From assembly GCA_026982695.1 (NCBI GenBank), contig JALSGS010000021.1, forward strand, positions 62,001-126,000: DNA of 64,000 nucleotides, read 5' to 3'. Below the pieces are notes generated by a model. That model made no database searches, had not been told where the DNA came from, and worked only from the letters and a program-made list of their open reading frames with translations. The DNA is from Saprospiraceae bacterium. Lineage in GTDB: Bacteria > Bacteroidota > Bacteroidia > Chitinophagales > Saprospiraceae. Both the position numbers and the translations under genes were made by a program. Shown here one piece after another: positions 58,536 to 64,000 of this stretch. Positions within the stretch are counted from its first letter, which is position 1. The number at the start of each line of letters is the position of its first letter.

Positions 58536-59285
58536 TTATGCGGGCAACACCCCTTGTTGGCGCAGCAACCGCTTGCGCTTCTTGAGGGCATGCATCCCTT
58601 TGATGTATTTTATGGCTAGAGGTACAATTTTCACGCGACTGCTCGATACATCGTCAGTCCATTTCACGGGTAGCTCATAGATCCGTGCATCCAACCACTC
58701 GGCTACCGTAAGCAGTTCTGTGCTGAAAAACCAACCGTCGTTTTGGGCACCAGCTTCATACAGCCGCGGATACCAGTTGCGGCGCAACCACTTGAATCCA
58801 CACATGCCATCGCTGAAGCCTACCCCCAAATACCACTTGAGCAACAAGTTAAAAGCCCTACTGGAAATTTCGCGCTTGAGCGGTCGGTTAATCACCTGTG
58901 CTCGAGGGTGTAGCCTCGTGGCATAGACCAAATCATAACCTTTATACGCAATAGCTTCATAAGCTTCCAGAAAGTGCACCAAATCGGTGGCCAGATCTAA
59001 GTCCATGTATCCGACAATATCGGCTTGGGACTGGCTCCAGCTATGCTTAAGCGCCAGCCCTACCCCTTTTCGCGGCACCCGCAAAAACTGCACGCCATCC
59101 AGTTGATGATGCAAGTGTTGAGCAATTTGGGGGGTTTGGTCGGTCGAACCATTGTCGGCAATTACAATACGCCATTGGCCTGCTTTGGGAAAATGCTGCT
59201 TGAGAAAGTCGTACAGTGTGTTAATTTGCCTTTCAAGTGTGGCTTGTTCGTTGAGTACAGGAATGGTTACGTCAAAAGTACACAT
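58536..59285 (-). CDS. Dolichol-phosphate-mannose-synthase-like glycosyltransferase
   Basis: This 249-residue GT-A family 2 enzyme has VTIPVLNEQATLERQI, VIADNGSTDQTPQIA, the KGVGLALKHSW motif, an intact metal site DLDLATD (MDLDLATDLVHF) and the GFSDGMCGFKWLRR segment typical of DPM/GtrB relatives. It lacks a C-terminal membrane domain. The start MCTFDVTIPVLNEQ is chosen; the longer frame adds 14 unrelated residues. It heads the cluster with the AKR and FAD oxidoreductase. Its intact DxD contrasts with the EFE version at 52648-53601. Confidence 0.9.
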   Translation of the reverse strand: MCTFDVTIPVLNEQATLERQINTLYDFLKQHFPKAGQWRIVIADNGSTDQTPQIAQHLHHQLDGVQFLRVPRKGVGLALKHSWSQSQADIVGYMDLDLATDLVHFLEAYEAIAYKGYDLVYATRLHPRAQVINRPLKREISSRAFNLLLKWYLGVGFSDGMCGFKWLRRNWYPRLYEAGAQNDGWFFSTELLTVAEWLDARIYELPVKWTDDVSSSRVKIVPLAIKYIKGMHALKKRKRLLRQQGVLPA

Positions 59286-59512
59286 GTCTATTATCTGCTC
59301 ATTTGGGGAATTAGTCGAATGGCACACAATTCATTTGTCGCCTCAAGCGAATTTGGGGCCAAAGCTATGGGCCGAAATATCGAATTTCTTGAAAGAAGTG
59401 GATGCCTCTATTCTTTCTACTACTTTTTCATACTACTTCAAGATTGCCCAAAGTACTTCCTATTGCGTTAATTTGTAGCCTACAATAAGAATTAACCCAA
59501 AAAGTTTTGCAT

Positions 59513-60544
59513 ATGGACCAGCCCACAAAACACATTAAACCTAAATCCTTTTGGCAGCGCCCAGAGGGGGTCACTGGCCTGATCTTCCTGGCAGCGTTGA
59601 TACTCGGCGGTGGATATTTGTTTGTCACTTACCTGCCTGTGCTCGTATCGTTGGCCCAGAATACATTGTATTTGGCATTGATGCTCTTAGCTTTAGGTGC
59701 AATCTTGTACATGGTACTCGATCCCAAAATGCGGACACTCATTGCTTATAGCTACAAGAGCATCATGCGATGGATCACGGGCCTGTTTGTACAGATCGAT
59801 CCCATAGGCATCCTCAAGTCCTATATCGAAGATCTGGAAAGCAATCTGCGCAAAATGAACAAACAAATTACCAAACTACGGGCGCAGATGCATCAGCTAC
59901 GCGAGCTCATCCATAAAAACAAAAAAGCCATACAGACCAACTTACAGCTAGCCAGCAAGGCCAAAGAACAGGATAAGCGATCGGTGGTCATCCTCAAAAG
60001 CCGCAAGGCAGGTCGATTGAAGGAATCGAACATGCGCTTAGAAGACCTATATAAAAAAATGGAAGTGTTGTATCGGGTGCTGACACGCATGTACGAAAAT
60101 TCCCAGATCCTATTAGAAGACTTGAAAGATCAGGTGTCGGTGAAGGAACAGGAACGCAAAGCCATCCGCGCCAGTCACAGTGCTATGCGCTCGGCTATGA
60201 GTGTCATTTCAGGTGATCCGGATAAGCGTGCTATGTTCGACGCCGCTATGGAAGCAATCGCCGAAGACGTCAGCGAAAAAGTGAGCGAGATGGAACGCTT
60301 CATGGAGCTGTCGGCCACCTTTATGGATAGCATCGATCTGCAAAATGGCGTATTTGAAGAAGAAGGCCTGCGCATGCTTGAAAAGTGGGAAAAGGAAGGC
60401 ATTTCCAAGCTTTTAGGAGAAGAAAAAGACGCGCTCTTACTCCAGGCTAAAAGTGAGGAAGACATCCTCGACCTGGATGCGCCTATAGCTAAACCCCAAC
60501 GAAAAGACAATCACAGCAACCAGTATGATGCCTTCTTCGAATAA
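59513..60544 (+). CDS. Membrane-anchored coiled-coil protein (paralogue B)
   Basis: This 343-residue protein starts MDQPTKHIKPKSFWQRPEG. Two transmembrane helices (VTGLIFLAALILGGGYLFV, TLYLALMLLALGAILYMVL) end in DPKMR. Then come a coiled coil (IEDLESNLRKMNKQITKLRA), LIHKNKKAIQTNL, LKSRKAGRLKESN, LYKKMEVLYRVL, a further helix with AMRSAMSVISGDPDKRAMFD, and a tail GVFEEEGLRMLEKWEKEG and YDAFFE. These match paralogue A at 18255-19163 in order and spacing. The coiled-coil plus acidic amphipathic tail recalls PspA-like membrane proteins, but no family is assigned with certainty. It is transcribed alone or with the small frame that follows. Confidence 0.8.
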   Translation: MDQPTKHIKPKSFWQRPEGVTGLIFLAALILGGGYLFVTYLPVLVSLAQNTLYLALMLLALGAILYMVLDPKMRTLIAYSYKSIMRWITGLFVQIDPIGILKSYIEDLESNLRKMNKQITKLRAQMHQLRELIHKNKKAIQTNLQLASKAKEQDKRSVVILKSRKAGRLKESNMRLEDLYKKMEVLYRVLTRMYENSQILLEDLKDQVSVKEQERKAIRASHSAMRSAMSVISGDPDKRAMFDAAMEAIAEDVSEKVSEMERFMELSATFMDSIDLQNGVFEEEGLRMLEKWEKEGISKLLGEEKDALLLQAKSEEDILDLDAPIAKPQRKDNHSNQYDAFFE

Positions 60545-60546
60545 GT

Positions 60547-60780
60547 ATGGATCGCGGCACACGCATCCATGTTAGTACAATGCTTCAATCAGTGGTGGAT
60601 CTGCTTACGCTTAGTCGGCTTGCCCCTCTTCTCGAACTATCAATGTTGAGCCAACTAGACACACAACCATCACTGGTCATTTGTCTGCTGGATTATTGGC
60701 TACAGCAACGGTGTAGCACGTGCTTTTGTTCGTCCTCTTGCAATCTGGCGGAGGAATTATACATGATCAGCCATGTGTGA
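60547..60780 (+). CDS. Possible 77-residue protein filling the gap after paralogue B
   Basis: An ATG frame opens 2 bp after the paralogue B stop and closes exactly where the convergent HsdR-N gene ends. It is Leu-rich (VVDLLTLSRLAPLLELSMLS) with a Cys-rich segment (RCSTCFCSSSC). The tight fit suggests a real gene, but the composition is unusual and no family is recognised, so it may be chance. Confidence 0.25.
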   Translation: MDRGTRIHVSTMLQSVVDLLTLSRLAPLLELSMLSQLDTQPSLVICLLDYWLQQRCSTCFCSSSCNLAEELYMISHV

Positions 60781-61236
60781 CTATAACAAAGGCGGAACAC
60801 TTTCCGTGAAATACCAGCTTTGGTTCTGGTGATCAATATGTGCACACCAGCTTTGCATGCCATTACTTACCAAAAGCCATGGAGCGCGCAAAGCCACGTT
60901 GTACCATGCAGCCTGCTGAAACACTTTTTGGCTGATCTGTATGGTGGGCGCTTTACATTCAATCAGCAGCCATGGCTGCATATGCGCATCGTACACCAAT
61001 AGGTCAAACCGCTTGCGGCGCTTAGCCACGCAAAATTGTCGCTCTACAGCCATACGCCCTATCGGATAATGATGGGCAATGAGTGCTTGAATCACCAGTT
61101 GGCGCACGATCTCTTCCGGTGTACGGGCCACCCATTTGCGGCGGATGGCACACCACAGTTGCGATTTACCACCATAAGTTCTTGGGCGCAACCTGTCGGC
61201 GTACTGTCGCAGATCGAGTTGGGTCATCTCCTTCAT
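60781..61236 (-). CDS. Type I restriction enzyme HsdR N-terminal-like nuclease domain protein
   Basis: This 151-residue stand-alone PD-(D/E)xK domain has RRKRFDLLVYDAHMQPWLLIECKAPTI, with Asp and the ExK catalytic pair visible, preceded by VRQLVIQALIAHHYPIGRMAVE. Such short HsdR_N proteins are widespread in Bacteroidota, without the motor or specificity subunits of type I systems; the function is unknown. No hsdM or hsdS is present. It overlaps the upstream beta-barrel gene by 4 bp. Confidence 0.85.
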   Translation of the reverse strand: MKEMTQLDLRQYADRLRPRTYGGKSQLWCAIRRKWVARTPEEIVRQLVIQALIAHHYPIGRMAVERQFCVAKRRKRFDLLVYDAHMQPWLLIECKAPTIQISQKVFQQAAWYNVALRAPWLLVSNGMQSWCAHIDHQNQSWYFTESVPPLL

Positions 61237-61901
61237 TGATAAAGAGCCGAGCAGCGTCCTCTGGCCTTTTTTCCCGCAAAATTAAGGCTCAGACCGGTAC
61301 TCAAGCGATGCCCACCTGCAGTATATGCACCTACCACAGGGAGGTTCGTAGGCTGTCGCCTCACTTGTGCGTATTCGTATCGCAGCTCCATATGTAGCCA
61401 TTTGTATAGCGGCACACTTAGCCCAAAACCTGCCTGCCACATTAGTCCTTGATCCAACTGGGTATGAGCTAACAACTGGCCCTCGGGCTCTCGCCAAATG
61501 GTCCATAGCGTCTGTTGGCGCCCCAGCCCCATATGCAGCACAAAGCCAAATCGACGTGCAGGCAATGAACTGAAGTTAAGTCTTGTAAAAACAACCCACC
61601 ATTGACTATCAAACGATTCGCGCGTGCCGCTTGTGCCCGTACTATTCACAATTACAAACTCGGGATGCGTGAGATCGGTACCCCACGCCACTCCTATCTG
61701 TAAATGCTCTGTACCAGCTGCTAGGCGTAGCCCCCCAGAAAAGTATCTCCCCGCACGATTATATCGATCGATGCGCCATGCTGTACGATCAGTAGACAGC
61801 CACCCTTCTAAATAATAGCTTTGTGCTCGGGCATTATTATGCCAGGTACACCCACCTAAGCAAACCATCCAGAAAAGTGCAGCAAAGAATCGAAGCCCCA
61901 T
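61233..61901 (-). CDS. Outer-membrane beta-barrel protein
   Basis: This 222-residue protein starts MGLRFFAALFWMVCLGGCTW. The signal contains LGGC, so a lipobox or ordinary cleavage near NARAQ are both possible. The mature part has alternating hydrophobic strands (SYYLEGWLSTDRTAWRIDRY, HLQIGVAWGTDL, WWVVFTRLNFSSLPARRFGF, HMELRYEYAQVRR, HRLSTGLSLNFAG), consistent with a small outer-membrane barrel. No named family is recognised. Its last 4 bp overlap the HsdR-N gene. Confidence 0.7.
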   Translation of the reverse strand: MGLRFFAALFWMVCLGGCTWHNNARAQSYYLEGWLSTDRTAWRIDRYNRAGRYFSGGLRLAAGTEHLQIGVAWGTDLTHPEFVIVNSTGTSGTRESFDSQWWVVFTRLNFSSLPARRFGFVLHMGLGRQQTLWTIWREPEGQLLAHTQLDQGLMWQAGFGLSVPLYKWLHMELRYEYAQVRRQPTNLPVVGAYTAGGHRLSTGLSLNFAGKKARGRCSALYQ

Positions 61902-61967
61902 GACTGATCGCGTTAGCAAAAGCAAGGCAAAGGAAAGCGCATTTTCTCTTTCTTTCAAAAAAAAGAC

Positions 61968-62001
61968 GAGGTGGAACTGATTTGCAGGTCTGTTCCACCT
62001 C
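61968..62001 (-). terminator. Rho-independent terminator for the 79-residue gene
   Basis: A perfect 10-bp stem (GAGGTGGAAC and its complement) with a 14-nt loop is followed on the reverse strand by GTC and a run of eight T. It lies 37 bp downstream of the small gene's stop. Confidence 0.85.
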
Positions 62002-62038
62002 ATCAAACTCGATCACATCTCAGTAGCATGCTTTCTTC

Positions 62039-62278
62039 TTACCGTAAGGTATACACCGGACTAGTGGATAATGGAGAAAACGTCACAGAGCTTTTCTCTA
62101 ATTTGCTACAGGCCAAAAGGAGAAAAAGTGTCAAAATACATACTAACGAAACCCCTGCAACGTACTTTTCTGATTGTTGCTTTCGCTTTCGCTTTTCCAG
62201 CTCGAGTGCCAAATACGAATCAGAAATATCAGAAATAGAGGCATGAACTTGGGTCTGGGATAGGTCAAAGTGTCTCAT
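62039..62278 (-). CDS. Small single-pass membrane protein, unknown
   Basis: This 79-residue frame has a polar N-terminus (MRHFDLSQTQVHASISDISD), a basic stretch (LEKRKRKQQSEKYV), one hydrophobic helix (AGVSLVCILTLFLLLACS) and a short Ser-rich tail. Basic residues before the helix suggest the N-terminus stays in the cytoplasm. Its own promoter-like element (62366-62395) and terminator (61968-62001) frame it neatly, which supports expression. No family is recognised. The same transcript could instead act as a non-coding RNA of about 400 nt. Confidence 0.5.
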   Translation of the reverse strand: MRHFDLSQTQVHASISDISDSYLALELEKRKRKQQSEKYVAGVSLVCILTLFLLLACSKLEKSSVTFSPLSTSPVYTLR

Positions 62279-62365
62279 AGCTCATGGGATTTATGAAAAA
62301 TTTGGATAGTTCATGGGCTGCGTACAACAGTATGTACTATTGCACGCCGGCTGTTGGGATGCTTC

Positions 62366-62395
62366 GCAAAATTTACCTTGCTAGGGGGCTTTCAA
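62366..62395 (-). promoter_or_regulatory. Putative promoter of the small transcription unit
   Basis: The reverse strand has TTG (62393-62395), a 17-nt spacer and TAAATTTTGC (62366-62375), close to TAnnTTTG with one extra base. It would give a leader of about 80 nt. Confidence 0.45.
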
Positions 62396-62497
62396 TGAAC
62401 TGATACGACAAATATATATAAAGGTTTTATTCATATCAAATAAATCATCAAAAACACTAAGCATGGCAATTGTTACCAATCTGAAATTCAATTTGTT

Positions 62498-64000
62498 ATG
62501 ACAGAAAAAAAAATAGACAACAAGACAATCGCCCAGGCTTTTCGCCTACTTGCCGAATTGATGGAACTGCATGGGGAAGACCCCTACAAGATCAGGGCCT
62601 ATCAAAATGCCTACACGCAATTGCGCAGGTTGAGCCAGCCCATTGCGCAGATGAGTGATGAGGAATTGACCAAGCAAAGAGGTGTGGGCAAAGCCATTTT
62701 TGCCAAAATCAAAGAGCTTTTGGCTACTGGCACTATGCACAAGTTAGAAGAATACTTATCAATGACTCCTGCGGGCGTAGTGTCTTTGCTACAGATAAAA
62801 GGGCTGGGGCCCAAAAAGGTACGCGTGCTTTGGAGCGAACTGGGAATTGAATCGCCAGGTGAGCTGCTATATGCCATTAACGAAAACCGCTTGCTCGAGC
62901 TAAAAGGCTTTGGTCCCAAGACCCAAGAAGCCATTCGACAACAATTGGTGTTTTGGTTTCACGCACAAGGCAAATTTCACTATGCCACAGTGGCATTGGC
63001 GTGGGAAGCAATCCAACAAGCCCTTCTCAGAGCTTTCCCCGAAAAGCAAATAGCACCTACAGGCCCCTTTCGACGCAAATGCGATGTATTGGATGGTCTG
63101 GACTTGTTGATAGAAGGCGTGCCACCTACCGATGCAGCCTCATGGGCAGCTGTAGCACAAACTTCTAGCTGGAAGCGGCAAGGCAATAGTTGGCATGGCT
63201 TGTGGAACGAGAGTTTGCCGATACGCGCACACTTCTGCCCCTCTGACTGCTGGGGCACTTGTCAAGTGGAGACTACAGGTGATGACCTCTTCGTACAGGC
63301 ACTGACTCAACGCCTGGGTGGCACCTTACCTCCGATGCCCCAAGAAGATGCACTGTTCGCTCGGGCAAATATAAAACCAGTACCGCCAGAGCTGCGTCAT
63401 GGCAAACAATTTTGGCCCCAAGCCATTACTGGATCTTTACCCCACCTTATCGAAGTAGCAGACATCAAAGGTGTAATTCATGCCCACAGTACTTGGAGCG
63501 ATGGGATACACAGCTTGCAGCAAATGGCTGAAGCTGCCCGAGACAAAGGTTTTGAGTATCTGGTAATTAGTGATCACAGCCGTTCTGCTTTTTACGCCAA
63601 CGGGCTAGATTTAGAGCGGGTGCACCAGCAATGGGAAGAGATCGAGCAGTTAAATGAAGTCTTAGCACCATTCAAGATTTACAAATCGATCGAATCGGAC
63701 ATTCTGCCTGATGGCAGCCTGGACTATCCAGATGAGATATTGGCCCAATTCGACCTTGTCATTGCTAGCGTGCATAGTTACCTGCATATGGATGAAGCAA
63801 AAGCCACACAGCGGCTGTTGCGCGCCATTGCCCATCCTGCTACACGCATTCTAGGACATCCTTCCGGGCGTTTATTGCTGTCGCGCCCCGGTTATCCACT
63901 AGATTACGAGCGCATTATAGCGGCATGTGCCGCACATGGTGTGGCTATAGAGATCAATGCCAACCCGCACCGCTTAGATTTGGAGTGGCGATGGATACAA
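62498..64000 (+). CDS. polX: PolX-family protein: degenerate polymerase X domain plus intact PHP exonuclease domain (partial)
   Basis: This frame of 501 codons runs off the right edge. The N-terminal helix-hairpin-helix region (EDPYKIRAYQNAYTQLRRLS, RGVGKAIFAKIKELL, IKGLGPKKVRVLW, LKGFGPKTQEAI) matches bacterial PolX. In the palm domain the expected GSxRR and GDxD read TGPFRR and DGLD, with Gly200 at the first catalytic Asp (Asp202 kept) and His245 at the third (IRAHF for RVDLR). The PHP domain keeps its metal residues: His328 and His330 (HAHSTWSDG), ISDHS, ESDILPDG, ASVHSYL, LGHPSGR and INANPHRLDL. A repair-related 3'-5' exonuclease without polymerase activity is inferred. A 12-codon frame overlaps its start. 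Confidence 0.9.
   Translation, partial: MTEKKIDNKTIAQAFRLLAELMELHGEDPYKIRAYQNAYTQLRRLSQPIAQMSDEELTKQRGVGKAIFAKIKELLATGTMHKLEEYLSMTPAGVVSLLQIKGLGPKKVRVLWSELGIESPGELLYAINENRLLELKGFGPKTQEAIRQQLVFWFHAQGKFHYATVALAWEAIQQALLRAFPEKQIAPTGPFRRKCDVLDGLDLLIEGVPPTDAASWAAVAQTSSWKRQGNSWHGLWNESLPIRAHFCPSDCWGTCQVETTGDDLFVQALTQRLGGTLPPMPQEDALFARANIKPVPPELRHGKQFWPQAITGSLPHLIEVADIKGVIHAHSTWSDGIHSLQQMAEAARDKGFEYLVISDHSRSAFYANGLDLERVHQQWEEIEQLNEVLAPFKIYKSIESDILPDGSLDYPDEILAQFDLVIASVHSYLHMDEAKATQRLLRAIAHPATRILGHPSGRLLLSRPGYPLDYERIIAACAAHGVAIEINANPHRLDLEWRWIQ

Noticed and set aside
61971-62246. 91-residue plus-strand frame opposite the small membrane-protein gene
   Set aside because: It begins within the terminator stem of the opposite strand; the reverse frame has a promoter, terminator and better protein-like sequence.
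1-64000. tRNA, rRNA, CRISPR arrays, insertion sequences, integrase sites
   Set aside because: Looked for in intergenic stretches; no T-arm-like motifs, direct-repeat arrays, transposase frames or flanking duplications were found.

Overview
The window reads as chromosomal DNA of a Bacteroidota bacterium, most likely a Saprospiria- or Chitinophagia-like environmental lineage. Evidence: two TonB-dependent receptors with carboxypeptidase-like N-terminal domains, a gliding-motility C-terminal domain on a 2446-residue adhesin, type IX secretion (T9SS) sorting tails, GIN and SprB-type domains, PorT-type beta barrels, an ECF sigma/anti-sigma module, and TAnnTTTG promoter elements. The lineage below phylum is inference. 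Gene density is high. I see no tRNA, rRNA, CRISPR array, transposase, integrase or prophage.

Layout. 0-8 kb: start of sucC, a TonB receptor, a YciO-type protein, a TPR lipoprotein, an HtrA protease, a GIN-domain protein, yajC and a YbbR protein. 8.1-11.2 kb: a compact minus-strand operon of an HlyD-like adaptor, a VTC polyphosphate polymerase, a DUF4956 membrane protein and a nicotinamidase-fold protein that has lost its whole catalytic triad. 11.4-19.2 kb: a secreted beta-propeller-like protein, sbcD-sbcC, a coiled-coil protein and a membrane-anchored coiled-coil protein whose paralogue lies at 59.5 kb. 19.5-26.8 kb: the giant repeat adhesin. 26.9-32.1 kb: housekeeping operon engB, acyltransferase, kdsA, nspC, prmC. 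32.4-35.2 kb: porin, ECF sigma, anti-sigma, DUF4097-like protein. 35.2-41.2 kb: TRAP permeases without a binding protein, TPR protein, gyrA. 41.4-48.7 kb: GH31 glucosidase, PspC protein, then a TonB receptor followed by a secreted alpha/beta hydrolase with Gly at the nucleophile position. 49-52.5 kb: C39-peptidase ABC exporter plus adaptor. 52.6-59.3 kb: two DPM-like glycosyltransferases, SCP2 protein, lipase, TrpB2, FAD oxidoreductase and aldo/keto reductase. 59.5-64 kb: the second coiled-coil membrane paralogue, HsdR-N protein, beta barrel, a small self-contained transcription unit, and a PolX whose polymerase site is eroded.

Three threads stand out. First, a 15-bp word, TTTTTGCCGAAAGGC, occurs four times exactly, with several near copies, in unrelated genes and leaders. 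Second, several proteins keep their fold but lack catalytic residues (nicotinamidase-like, hydrolase, PolX palm, one glycosyltransferase). Third, two leaders carry perfect 10-bp inverted repeats around promoter-like motifs. The best candidate for an undescribed system is the polyphosphate-polymerase operon at 8.1-11.2 kb; the paired coiled-coil membrane proteins come second.
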